The translations under genes and the position numbers were made by a program. DNA of 6,685 nucleotides. Source: Actinomycetota bacterium. Lineage in GTDB: Bacteria > Actinomycetota > Actinomycetes > Nanopelagicales > Nanopelagicaceae. Where the stretch lies: positions 1-6,685 of the forward strand of contig CANCSL010000057.1 in the NCBI GenBank assembly GCA_947380835.1, written 5' to 3'. Position 1 is the stretch's first letter. Every line of letters begins with the position of its first letter. A model generated the notes under the pieces. The model was not told the origin of the DNA. It did not search any database and saw only the letters and a list, made by a program, of their open reading frames with translations. Below are positions 1 to 6,317 of the stretch, in pieces.

Positions 1-140
1 GTTCCACTCCGAAGCAGGTCACAGTGACTGCAGGGGATAAGAGTTTTCAGGCGCAGGTACGTATTGATACACCGGGCGAGGCAGATTACTTCCGCCACGG
101 TGGCATCATGCAGTATGTATTGCGATCTTTACTAAAATAA
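1..140 (+). CDS. acnA: Aconitate hydratase (aconitase A), C-terminal fragment
   Basis: The gene enters from the left edge; only its last 45 codons are present, read from base 3 and ending in TAA at 138-140. The fragment holds RIDTPGEADYFRHGGIMQYV (fragment residues 20-39) followed by LRSLLK. This is the characteristic C-terminal tail of AcnA/IRP-type aconitases, in the swivelling domain 4. Aconitase interconverts citrate and isocitrate through cis-aconitate in the TCA cycle, in the cytoplasm, using a 4Fe-4S cluster. The cluster cysteines and most active-site residues lie outside the window, so activity cannot be judged here. The gene converges on fadB, with 36 bases between the stop codons. 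Its last four sense codons and stop codon are built into a perfect stem-loop. The family call is firm despite the short length because the tail motif is so distinctive. Confidence 0.9.
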   Translation, partial: STPKQVTVTAGDKSFQAQVRIDTPGEADYFRHGGIMQYVLRSLLK

Positions 141-150
141 AGATCGCAAT
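119..150. terminator. Perfect 13-bp stem-loop between convergent acnA and fadB
   Basis: The left arm (119-131, ATTGCGATCTTTA) is exactly complementary to the right arm (138-150), with a 6-nt loop CTAAAA (132-137). The acnA stop codon opens the right arm. There is no T-run after the stem on either strand, so this is not a canonical intrinsic terminator. U-tract-less stem-loops have been proposed as terminators in mycobacteria. Its place between two converging genes suits a bidirectional terminator or a 3'-end stabiliser for both mRNAs. A weaker alternative pairing uses GATCGC at 142-147 with GCGATC at 158-163. Confidence 0.65.
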
Positions 151-176
151 AGTGCCAGCGATCACTTCTAATAGAT

Positions 177-2279
177 CTACTGAGCTACTGAGGCCACCCC
201 GGGGGCGTGGAAACGCTTTCCGGTGGTGGCTTCGCTAATTCCTTCGCGATCTAAGTAAGGCAAGATCCCACCTAGGTGCAATGGCCACCCGCAACCCAGG
301 AGCATGCAGAGATCAATTTCTTGTGGTGTTGCGACGACGCCTTCATCCAGCATCATTCGCGCTTCTTCGGCAAGAGCTTTTAATGCTCTCACTCGAACTT
401 GCTCGGCGGTTGAGGCGGTATTTCCTTGTTGGAGCAAGGCCAGGGCTGCTGGATTTTGTGAAAGCGAACCATCGTCATTCTTGAGATAGAACGAGCGAAT
501 TCCTTCCCTGACAAAATTAGTCATGGTGGGAGAGATGCGATAACGGGGTCCCAGATTTGCGTTGAGAGTTTCGGCTACGTGCAAGGCAACACCAGGACCA
601 ACTAGCCCAAGAAGTTCAAGTGAGCTCATGGGTAAGCCGAGTGGTTTCATGGCGCTGTCTGCAACATCAGGGGGAGTGCCCTCATCGATTGCATCAGTTA
701 TTTCGCCCATAAAGCGCGTTAATAACCGGTTAACGACAAAAGCTGGTGAATCTTTTACGATCACCATTGTCTTCTTTAATTCCTTGCCGATGGCTACGGC
801 CGTTGCCGTAGATGCATCATCTGTCTTTGAGGTCCGAGCAATTTCAAGGAGAGGCATAACGGCAACGGGATTGAAAAAGTGAAACCCAACAACTCGTTCT
901 GGGTTTTTTAAACCCTCGGACATACGCTCAACGGAGAGTGAGGAAGTATTTGTAGCCAATACGCACTCTGCTGAAACGATACCTTCAAGTTCGATGAAGA
1001 GTTTTTGTTTAAGGCTGAGTTCCTCAAAGATAGCCTCAATTACAAAGTTGGCATCAGCAAATCCAGATTTATCGAGGGAACCGGAAACCAAGGTGGAAAG
1101 TCGAGCAGCGGTTTCGGCTGACATGCGACGTTTTTCCACAAGTTTGGTGAGTTCGGCACGTATGTAGTGCAAACCCTTGTCGATGCGTTCTTGGTCGAGA
1201 TCAGTTATGACAACGGGAACTTTGAGATTGCGCAACATGATCAAGGCCAACTGAGAGGCCATCAAACCAGCGCCTACGACTCCGACCTTGGTAACTTTGC
1301 GCGCTAAAGCCGCCTTAGGAGCGCCTTCAACTTTCTTGCGCTTCTTTTGGATGAGATTGAATGCATATAAGGAGGCACGAAGCGGATCGCTCATGGTGAG
1401 CAAGGTGAGTTCGCGATCTTCGGCATCAAAACCTTCGCTGAGTGAATTGGTGCGCGAAGCAGCAATTATTTCCAGGGCTTTGCGCGGGGCCGCGATATCA
1501 GCACCCCCATATTTTTTGGCGGTTGCAGCTTTGCCAGTAGCGATTGCTTTTTCCCAAGCAGGAAGATCGCCAGAGAAATCAGCGCGTGCGATAGTTTTCT
1601 TCCCGGAAAGAACATTGGCGGCAAATTGGATTGATTTCTCCAGGTAATCGGCTGGTTCAAAGACCGCATCTACGACTCCGAGCGCGAGTGCGTCCTTTGC
1701 TTTCAGCATTGTGTTGTTATTGAGTGCATTAAGAATGATGACTTGTACAGCCTTTTCGGGACCAATAAGTTTTGGAAGTAATGTTGCTCCGCCCCAGCCA
1801 GGCAAGAGGCCCAAGAAAACTTCAGGAAGAGCCGTAAACGCCGTTGAAGCTAATGTGCGGTAATTGCAGTGGAGACCAACCTCTAGGCCACCGCCCAGCG
1901 CTAACCCATTGATGAAAGCAAACGATGGTTTCTTGCCTTCGCCAAGTCGGCGAAATACATCGTGGCCAAGTTTGCCAAAACCGAGCGCTTGCTTTTCATC
2001 CGTCACAAAGGCAATTCCAGAGAGATCTGCCCCTGCTGCAAAGATGAAAGGCTTGCCTGTGATTGCGATAGCTACTGATGAGCTCGCCTCAGCGGCTGAA
2101 ATGGCAGCGTTGAGCGCAACCAATGATTGTGGTCCAAATGTATTGGGGCGATTATGGTCAAGACCATTATCGAGCGTAATGAGGGAGAGCGTGCCAGTTG
2201 CCCCAAATGCGCTTAAGTCGACTTCGCGTACGAGTGCCTGAGTAATGACTTCTTCCGGAGTGGTTACTGGATCGCTCAT
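177..2279 (-). CDS. fadB: Fatty acid oxidation complex alpha subunit: enoyl-CoA hydratase / 3-hydroxyacyl-CoA dehydrogenase
   Basis: A 700-residue bifunctional cytoplasmic enzyme that hydrates trans-2-enoyl-CoA and then oxidises L-3-hydroxyacyl-CoA with NAD+. Residues ~25-220 form a crotonase domain: AAGADL (81-86) and GLALGGG (125-131) make the oxyanion hole, and the two catalytic glutamates are E133 and E153, spaced 20 apart as in E. coli FadB. Residues ~330-510 form the NAD-binding domain, with GAGLMA (336-341) and an acidic D360 at the end of the second strand. The dehydrogenase dyad H467 (in GFHFFNP) and E479 and the conserved N517 keep the E. coli spacing. Residues ~510-690 are the C-terminal 3HCDH domains (DSPAFVVNRLL; GCGWPLHLGG). 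Length matches actinobacterial FadB (about 700-720). The ATG directly follows the fadA stop codon, with GGAGGT nine bases upstream, so the start is secure. It is the distal gene of the fadA-fadB operon. All key residues are present, so it is probably active. Confidence 0.96.
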   Translation of the reverse strand: MSDPVTTPEEVITQALVREVDLSAFGATGTLSLITLDNGLDHNRPNTFGPQSLVALNAAISAAEASSSVAIAITGKPFIFAAGADLSGIAFVTDEKQALGFGKLGHDVFRRLGEGKKPSFAFINGLALGGGLEVGLHCNYRTLASTAFTALPEVFLGLLPGWGGATLLPKLIGPEKAVQVIILNALNNNTMLKAKDALALGVVDAVFEPADYLEKSIQFAANVLSGKKTIARADFSGDLPAWEKAIATGKAATAKKYGGADIAAPRKALEIIAASRTNSLSEGFDAEDRELTLLTMSDPLRASLYAFNLIQKKRKKVEGAPKAALARKVTKVGVVGAGLMASQLALIMLRNLKVPVVITDLDQERIDKGLHYIRAELTKLVEKRRMSAETAARLSTLVSGSLDKSGFADANFVIEAIFEELSLKQKLFIELEGIVSAECVLATNTSSLSVERMSEGLKNPERVVGFHFFNPVAVMPLLEIARTSKTDDASTATAVAIGKELKKTMVIVKDSPAFVVNRLLTRFMGEITDAIDEGTPPDVADSAMKPLGLPMSSLELLGLVGPGVALHVAETLNANLGPRYRISPTMTNFVREGIRSFYLKNDDGSLSQNPAALALLQQGNTASTAEQVRVRALKALAEEARMMLDEGVVATPQEIDLCMLLGCGWPLHLGGILPYLDREGISEATTGKRFHAPGVASVAQ

Positions 2280-3470
2280 TTACTTTAGACCTCCAACATA
2301 ATGTGGGTTTTCCCAAATGATGGTTCCGCCCATTCCCAGACCAATACACATAGTTGTAATTCCGTAACGCACTTCCGGATGTGCTTCAAATCCGCGCGCG
2401 AGATTGATCATCAAGCGAACGCCCGAAGATGCGAGTGGATGACCCACGGCAATCGCACCACCGTAAATATTTACTCGAGAGTCATCATCGGAAATTCCGA
2501 AGTGATCCAAGAAGGAGAGAACTTGAATTGCGAAGGCTTCGTTAATTTCGAAAAGACCAATGTCTTCAATTTTTAATCCAGCTTTCGCAAGTGCCTTCTC
2601 GGTACTGGGAACGGGGCCAAAGCCCATGATTTCTGGCTGAACTCCGGCAAAAGCAAAAGTCACCATCTTGGCCTTGATAGGCAAGCCAAGTTCCACGGCT
2701 TTGCTTTCACTGCTGAGTATCGCCATGGCAGCGCCGTCGTTGAGACCAGCTGCGTTACCTGCCGTTACCCGGCCAGCAGCGCGAAACGGAGTCTTGAGAG
2801 CAGCAAGCGCCTCGAGCGTGGTGGTTGGTCGTGGTGGCTCATCTACGCTGGCAATTCCCCAACCGAGTTCCGGAGTTCTGACTGCAACGGGAATAAGGTC
2901 GCGTTGAATTTCGCCTTTGCCATATGCAGCAGCAGTCTTCTGTTGAGATGCGAGCGCATATTTATCTGCGCGATCTTTTGTTAGGTGCGGAAAGAGGTCG
3001 TGCAATCTCTCTGCCGTTGCACCCATTTGCAGCGCGTCGGTATCAACAATCTTTTCTGCCAAATAACGCGGGTTGGGATCCATGCCTTCACCCATTGGGT
3101 GGTTGCCCATATGTTCAACGCCGCCTGCAAGTGCAATGTCGTAGGCACCCATGCTGATGGCACCAGAAATGGTCGTGACTGCAGTCATGGCACCTGCGCA
3201 CCAACGATCGATGGAATAGCCCGGAACCGAATTAGGGATTCCGGCCAACAGCGAAGCGGAACGACCAATATTCATGCCCTGGTCCCCATATTGGGTTGCA
3301 GCGGCGATAGCAACGTCATCGAGAGTTGCCGGATCTACTTTCGGATTTCGTTCGAGTAATCCTCGAATGGCACGGACGACAATGTCATCGGCACGCACTC
3401 CGGCATAGAGACTTCCAGCTTTGCCAAAAGGAGTACGTACTGCATCTACCAAAACCACGCGCTGATCCAT
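2280..3470 (-). CDS. fadA: Acetyl-CoA acyltransferase (3-ketoacyl-CoA thiolase), beta-oxidation beta subunit
   Basis: A 396-residue thiolase that cleaves 3-ketoacyl-CoA with free CoA, releasing acetyl-CoA and a shortened acyl-CoA, the last step of beta-oxidation. The N-terminal half carries the nucleophilic cysteine C91 in DRWCAGAMTAV (88-98). The C-terminal half carries NEAF (310-313), H344 in GGAIAVGHP (337-345), and the second catalytic cysteine C375 in CIGLGMGGT. The CIGLG form resembles FadA rather than biosynthetic PhaA-type thiolases (usually CIGGG). Length is normal for the family. The ATG start is supported by AAAGGG five bases upstream. It is the first gene of the fadA-fadB unit, and the translated order and zero-base junction suggest coupled synthesis of a FadAB complex. 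Substrate chain length cannot be read from the sequence; a ketoadipyl- or steroid-type thiolase is less likely because fadB is the partner. Confidence 0.95.
   Translation of the reverse strand: MDQRVVLVDAVRTPFGKAGSLYAGVRADDIVVRAIRGLLERNPKVDPATLDDVAIAAATQYGDQGMNIGRSASLLAGIPNSVPGYSIDRWCAGAMTAVTTISGAISMGAYDIALAGGVEHMGNHPMGEGMDPNPRYLAEKIVDTDALQMGATAERLHDLFPHLTKDRADKYALASQQKTAAAYGKGEIQRDLIPVAVRTPELGWGIASVDEPPRPTTTLEALAALKTPFRAAGRVTAGNAAGLNDGAAMAILSSESKAVELGLPIKAKMVTFAFAGVQPEIMGFGPVPSTEKALAKAGLKIEDIGLFEINEAFAIQVLSFLDHFGISDDDSRVNIYGGAIAVGHPLASSGVRLMINLARGFEAHPEVRYGITTMCIGLGMGGTIIWENPHYVGGLK
2289..2294 (-). promoter_or_regulatory. Shine-Dalgarno site of fadB, inside the fadA coding end
   Basis: GGAGGT on the minus strand lies nine bases before the fadB ATG (2277-2279). 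It is made of the Gly-Gly codons of the fadA C-terminus (VGGLK). fadA ends in TAA directly followed by the fadB ATG, an arrangement typical of translational coupling. Confidence 0.85.
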
Positions 3471-3475
3471 TGTTG

Positions 3476-3481
3476 CCCTTT
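3476..3481 (-). promoter_or_regulatory. Shine-Dalgarno site of fadA
   Basis: AAAGGG on the minus strand sits five bases before the fadA ATG (3468-3470). It decides the start and shows that fadA has a leadered mRNA, unlike the nearby genes that start with GTG. Confidence 0.7.
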
Positions 3482-3508
3482 CATGGCTGCCGCTAGTTAT
3501 GCGACAAG

Positions 3509-3538
3509 ATTATGAAAGGTTACTCGTCAGTAATGAAA
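3509..3538 (-). promoter_or_regulatory. Possible fadA promoter with an operator-like palindrome
   Basis: Reading the minus strand, CATAAT (3514-3509, overlapping TAATCT 3512-3507) resembles a -10 hexamer. It lies about 40 bases before the fadA ATG. A 14-bp inverted repeat, TTACT-N4-AGTAA (3520-3533), sits just upstream, where the -10/-35 spacer would be. This is a usual place for a repressor operator. No convincing -35 hexamer is seen (best is TTCATT at 3537-3532), so the promoter call is weak, and the operator idea rests on one short palindrome. A local acyl-CoA-responsive repressor (TetR or GntR type) would be the natural candidate, but none is encoded in the window. Confidence 0.3.
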
Positions 3539-3555
3539 AAGGAAATGAGGCGCGA

Positions 3556-4362
3556 TTATTGCGGCTGGGCGACTTTTACCGGTTGAGTGCGAGTGTAGAA
3601 ACGGAGAGTGAAGGTCAGGTAGGCAGCCCACAGGATGAACTGGAACCAGGTTAATTCTGCGCCAATTCCGATAGTGCCATCGAGCAAGGTCGTAAAGATA
3701 CTGGACCCGGTGGAGTGCCAGATGTAGGCCGATCCGCCCGGCAAGAAACCTAAATCTTGATATTCGCGGATGCCGTGCGAGAAAACCCCAGCGGCTACGG
3801 TAATAAGCGCAATGCCGGTGATGGCGAAGAATTTGCCGAGGTTAAGCGAAAGAGTTCGCCGATAGATGAGATATCCGAGGGTAATGGCGCTAGCTAATCC
3901 CAAAATAAGGCCAAGCGAAGGGGCGGTATCGCTGGCAACTGTTTTGAAGTTGGAGTAAATGAAGAGTGCGGTCTCAAGACCCTCACGCGCTACAGCCAAG
4001 AAGGCGGCGAAGATGAGGGCGATTTTGCCCATGGGAAGCGCCTCGGTGAGTTTGCCTTCGAGTTCGCGCTTGAGCCCACGTGCGCTGCGCTTCATCCAAA
4101 AAACCATCCACGTCACCAAAGCAACTGCGGCTAAGGAGGTAGTTCCTGCGAAGACTTGCTCGCCTCGGACCGAGAGTTGTGTGGAGGTGAAACTGAGGAA
4201 AGCGCCTAATCCGAGGCTAAATGCCACCGCCAGGGTTACACCCAACCAGAGGAAGGGAAGGAGCAATTTCTTCCCCGAGCGGGTCAGATAGGCAACGAGG
4301 ATCCCAACGATGAGTGAGGCTTCTAAGCCTTCGCGGAGCGCGATAAGAAAGGTGCTGAGCAC
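3556..4362 (-). CDS. efeU: EfeU/FTR1-family high-affinity iron permease
   Basis: A 268-residue integral membrane protein of the oxidase-dependent iron transporter family (OFeT), which moves iron across the cytoplasmic membrane. Two REGLE motifs mark the family: R10-E14 in ALREGLEASLI near the N-terminus and R126-E130 in AVAREGLETALF. Both are intact, and their glutamates are held to carry Fe in FTR1. Hydrophobic stretches at about 3-26, 36-58, 70-90, 112-138, 148-167, 178-195 and 237-254 fit the seven-helix plan. HGIREYQDLGFLPGG (196-210) is another family-like segment. Length is normal. The GTG start puts REGLE at its usual place close to the N-terminus and lacks a good Shine-Dalgarno site; TAGGCT six bases upstream suggests a leaderless mRNA. 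Partners EfeO and EfeB are not adjacent. It sits 62 bases after rnd and 85 bases before fadA. Lead or other metal transport is an alternative within the family. Confidence 0.92.
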   Translation of the reverse strand: MLSTFLIALREGLEASLIVGILVAYLTRSGKKLLLPFLWLGVTLAVAFSLGLGAFLSFTSTQLSVRGEQVFAGTTSLAAVALVTWMVFWMKRSARGLKRELEGKLTEALPMGKIALIFAAFLAVAREGLETALFIYSNFKTVASDTAPSLGLILGLASAITLGYLIYRRTLSLNLGKFFAITGIALITVAAGVFSHGIREYQDLGFLPGGSAYIWHSTGSSIFTTLLDGTIGIGAELTWFQFILWAAYLTFTLRFYTRTQPVKVAQPQ

Positions 4363-4368
4363 AGCCCG

Positions 4369-4398
4369 AGCCTAGGGCCGCTGAGTGGAATTACGCAA
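4369..4398 (-). promoter_or_regulatory. Predicted efeU promoter, leaderless geometry
   Basis: On the minus strand TAGGCT (4374-4369) fits the actinobacterial -10 consensus TANNNT. Six bases separate it from the efeU GTG, which places the expected transcription start on the G of the start codon. TTGCGT (4398-4393), 18 bases further upstream, shares the TTG of a -35 hexamer and lies inside the palindrome at 4388-4417. Confidence 0.45.
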
Positions 4399-4417
4399 CT
4401 TAAGTGTTGCGTAATTC
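4388..4417. promoter_or_regulatory. Perfect 12-bp palindrome between rnd and efeU: operator or terminator
   Basis: GAATTACGCAAC (4388-4399) and GTTGCGTAATTC (4406-4417) are exact reverse complements around a 6-nt loop TTAAGT. The element begins seven bases downstream of the rnd stop codon and covers the predicted efeU -35. No T-run follows on the minus strand, so as a terminator for rnd it would be of the U-tract-less kind. As DNA it would suit a dimeric regulator of iron uptake. It does not resemble the usual IdeR/DtxR (TTAGGTTAGSCTAACCTAA) or Fur boxes that I know, so the regulator is unidentified. Confidence 0.55.
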
Positions 4418-4427
4418 AAGTGAATTA
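4412..4427. repeat. Second inverted repeat, sharing an arm with the 12-bp palindrome
   Basis: TAATTC (4412-4417) and GAATTA (4422-4427) are exact reverse complements around AAGT. The second arm contains the rnd stop codon (4425-4427). The first arm is also part of the 12-bp stem, so in the transcript the two pairings exclude each other. Confidence 0.5.
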
Positions 4428-5693
4428 GGCCTCCTCGAGAGAACTCTCGGGCTCTTCTTCAGGCTTGGCTGGCAATGGCTCGGTCTGCTGCACGGCAGCC
4501 ACCAGCGCCTCCAAAATTTGATCGATCTGCCAGCTGCGAGCGCCCAATTGGAGTAGTCCTTGATGAATCTCACTCCTCAGGGCCACAGGTTCGGTGGCTA
4601 TCGGGTCATTCCAGCAGATCCGGCGCACAAATTCTGGAGAAATGAGATTTTCAGCGGGAATTGCCAAGTCGTCGGAAATCTCCAGAACCGATGCCCGAGC
4701 ATGAGAGAGCCGGGCAAAGGCCAGCGGATTCTTATCTCGCCACAATTTGATCGGCGGTAGTCCGGTCGAGGGCGTGCGCAATTCTGGAAAGCGATCATTG
4801 GTCCAGGTCAGAACATCAGTAAGAATCTGATGCCATTTCTCAACCGGCGGATTTTCGACTCGACTCCGTCTGGCAACAATTTTGGCTAAATCGGTAACGC
4901 TCTTCGGGCGTTTGGTTGCGATTTCAACAAGGGCCTCGTCATTAAAGACTCTACCCGGGGAGAGATCAATCCTCTTTGCGTATTCATCGCGCGCAACCCA
5001 GAGCTCGCGAATGATTGCCAGCGTTTGTCGATCCCTAATCTTGTGCATTCCGGATGTGCGCCGCCACGGATCTTTCTTAGGTTGGGAAAGCGGGGCATGA
5101 ATGATGCTATTGAAATCTTCCATGGCCCAATGCAGTTTGCCTTGTTCGAGCAATTTGATAGCCACTGCATCGCGAAGTTCGATCAGAATTTCTACATCAA
5201 GGGCGGCGTAGTTCAACCATTCGGCACGTAAGGGCCGGAGCGACCAATCGACGGCGCTATGTTCTTTGGCCAGCGAAATTTCAAGGAGTGACTCTGCCAG
5301 CGGACCTAATCCCACGCGCTCGCATCCTGCTATGCGTCCGCCGAGTTCGGTGTCAAAAAGAATTTTGGGTTCAATGCCAAGTTCGCGCAAACACGGAAGA
5401 TCTTGGGTGCTGGCATGAATGATCCACTCTTGATCAGCGAGGGAATCACTGAGTTGGCTCCATAAGTCTGTTGGACCAATAGCAATAGGGTCGAGAAGAT
5501 GCAGACCACCATCTTTTCTCTTTATTTGAATGAGGTAAGCCCGTTGGCTATAGCGATAGCCAGAAGCTCGTTCGGCATCTATGGCGATCGGACCTGAACC
5601 AGAAAGAATGTCAGCGATTGCCAGTTCAAAACTCGAAACGGAAGTAACAAGTGCCGGCACGCCAGCGTGCGGTGCTAATAAAGGAGTGACCAC
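4425..5693 (-). CDS. rnd: Ribonuclease D family 3'-5' exonuclease with HRDC domain
   Basis: A 422-residue DEDDy-family exoribonuclease that trims RNA 3' ends, in E. coli those of tRNA and other small stable RNAs. The exonuclease domain spans about residues 12-185. Exo I holds D39 and E41 (IDAERASGYRY), Exo II holds D98 (HASTQD, 93-98), and Exo III holds Y162 and D166 (YAALD), so all four acidic metal ligands and the tyrosine are present. An HRDC nucleic-acid-binding domain follows at about 219-300 (RDRQTLAIIRELWVARDEYA). A further helical region runs to ~402 and ends in an acidic Glu/Pro-rich tail. Length is close to actinobacterial RNase D proteins, which are longer than the E. coli enzyme. 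The GTG start has no clear Shine-Dalgarno site and lies 13 bases after the DUF3000 gene stop, so it is probably reached by read-through from there. The actual substrates in this organism are unknown. Confidence 0.93.
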   Translation of the reverse strand: MVTPLLAPHAGVPALVTSVSSFELAIADILSGSGPIAIDAERASGYRYSQRAYLIQIKRKDGGLHLLDPIAIGPTDLWSQLSDSLADQEWIIHASTQDLPCLRELGIEPKILFDTELGGRIAGCERVGLGPLAESLLEISLAKEHSAVDWSLRPLRAEWLNYAALDVEILIELRDAVAIKLLEQGKLHWAMEDFNSIIHAPLSQPKKDPWRRTSGMHKIRDRQTLAIIRELWVARDEYAKRIDLSPGRVFNDEALVEIATKRPKSVTDLAKIVARRSRVENPPVEKWHQILTDVLTWTNDRFPELRTPSTGLPPIKLWRDKNPLAFARLSHARASVLEISDDLAIPAENLISPEFVRRICWNDPIATEPVALRSEIHQGLLQLGARSWQIDQILEALVAAVQQTEPLPAKPEEEPESSLEEA

Positions 5694-5706
5694 TGGGTTC
5701 GCTTAT

Positions 5707-6252
5707 CTACGAGTTATGACGTGCAAGTTGAGTGACGCCTTCAGGAATCGGAGCCAACCCTGCGGCAATCTCTAATAAATCAATCCAAGCTCTTACGTGA
5801 GCTGAAAGATCCTCGCCTTCTATGGGCGTCCATGAAGCGCGTACTTCGAGCTCGCTCTCTTCGTCGCGATCGACCAACGTGCCGAAAGAAGAACTGGAGA
5901 CTCGAGTAACAGTTCCGCTCGGCGCGATAAATTCACATTTGTATTTCTTGAGGGATTCCAACAACCAGGTCCAGCCCACATCGGCAAGGAGCGGGTCTGA
6001 GACCATATCGGTTTCAATATCAGCGCTCACGTACGTCACGCAGCGGTACTTGCCAGACCAGCCATCTTGGCCGACGGGGTCGTGCAGCAAGACAAAGCGT
6101 CCTGAGGCACGATCTCCTTCGACGTCGGCAGAGAGAGCCAAAGAAAATGGCGCTAATTTCTGAGGGGCGGGTACTTCGGAGATCTCTATCTCGTTGCGAA
6201 AGGAGATGGTTCTAATCTGCGCCAGCGCACTATCAAAACTCTGGGAAGACAC
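5707..6252 (-). CDS. DUF3000 domain-containing protein, function unknown
   Basis: An actinobacterial protein family without known function. Starting at the GTG at 6252 the product has 181 residues. Recognisable segments are QKLAPFSLAL (31-40), GRFVLLHDP (51-59), DPLLADVGWTWL (86-97), SGTVTR (112-117), EVRASWTP (136-143) and HVRAWIDLLEIAAGL (152-166). There is no signal peptide or membrane segment, so it is probably cytoplasmic. The reading frame is open to an ATG at 6342 (211 residues), but that start would overlap the divergent transporter by 19 bases and add a basic, unconserved-looking leader. The GTG has TACCCT six bases upstream, the geometry of a leaderless mRNA, and is preferred. It precedes rnd by 13 bases. 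The same pairing occurs in Mycobacterium tuberculosis (Rv2680-Rv2681, from memory), which hints at a role linked to RNA processing; this is guilt by association only. Confidence 0.88.
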   Translation of the reverse strand: MSSQSFDSALAQIRTISFRNEIEISEVPAPQKLAPFSLALSADVEGDRASGRFVLLHDPVGQDGWSGKYRCVTYVSADIETDMVSDPLLADVGWTWLLESLKKYKCEFIAPSGTVTRVSSSSFGTLVDRDEESELEVRASWTPIEGEDLSAHVRAWIDLLEIAAGLAPIPEGVTQLARHNS

Positions 6253-6258
6253 GGTTCT

Positions 6259-6264
6259 AGGGTA
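6259..6264 (-). promoter_or_regulatory. Predicted -10 element for the DUF3000-rnd operon
   Basis: TACCCT on the minus strand fits TANNNT and ends six bases before the GTG at 6252, so transcription would start at the first base of the start codon. The nearest -35-like hexamer, CTGTCA (6291-6286), is 21 bases upstream, longer than usual, so the call rests mainly on the -10 and its exact spacing. Confidence 0.4.
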
Positions 6265-6311
6265 ATAACTGAAAGGGCATTTGAGTGACAGGCGCGAGCG
6301 AGAATGCCGTG

Positions 6312-6317
6312 TAACCT
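6312..6317 (+). promoter_or_regulatory. Predicted -10 element for the EamA-type transporter gene
   Basis: TAACCT fits TANNNT and ends six bases before the GTG at 6324, again leaderless geometry. The best upstream hexamer, GTGACA (6285-6290), matches TTGACA at five of six positions, but the 21-base spacer is too long for a standard promoter. It overlaps the -35-like hexamer of the divergent gene. Confidence 0.4.

Noticed and set aside
119..150. Calling the acnA-fadB stem-loop a classical Rho-independent terminator
   Set aside because: No T-run follows the stem on either strand. It is kept only as a U-tract-less terminator candidate.
172..179. 8-bp palindrome TAGATCTA overlapping the fadB stop codon
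   Set aside because: It is short, frequent by chance in 6.7 kb and has no context that suggests a function.
1288..2241. Open frames on the plus strand of about 119-125 codons opposite fadB (1288-1647, 1864-2241)
   Set aside because: They lie wholly antisense to a conserved fadB domain, show no recognisable protein motif and have no ribosome site of note. They are shadows of the real frame.
2985..3359. Plus-strand open frame of 124 codons opposite fadA
   Set aside because: It is antisense to the catalytic part of a complete thiolase, and its composition (scattered Cys, His, Arg) looks like a shadow translation.
4425..4435. TTAGGCC after the palindromes as half of an IdeR/DtxR box for efeU
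   Set aside because: Only about six bases agree with one half-site and the second half is missing; it also lies within the rnd coding end.
5822..6163. Plus-strand open frame of 113 codons opposite the DUF3000 gene
   Set aside because: It lies antisense to the conserved DUF3000 segments, with Ser- and Thr-rich low-information content and no family resemblance.
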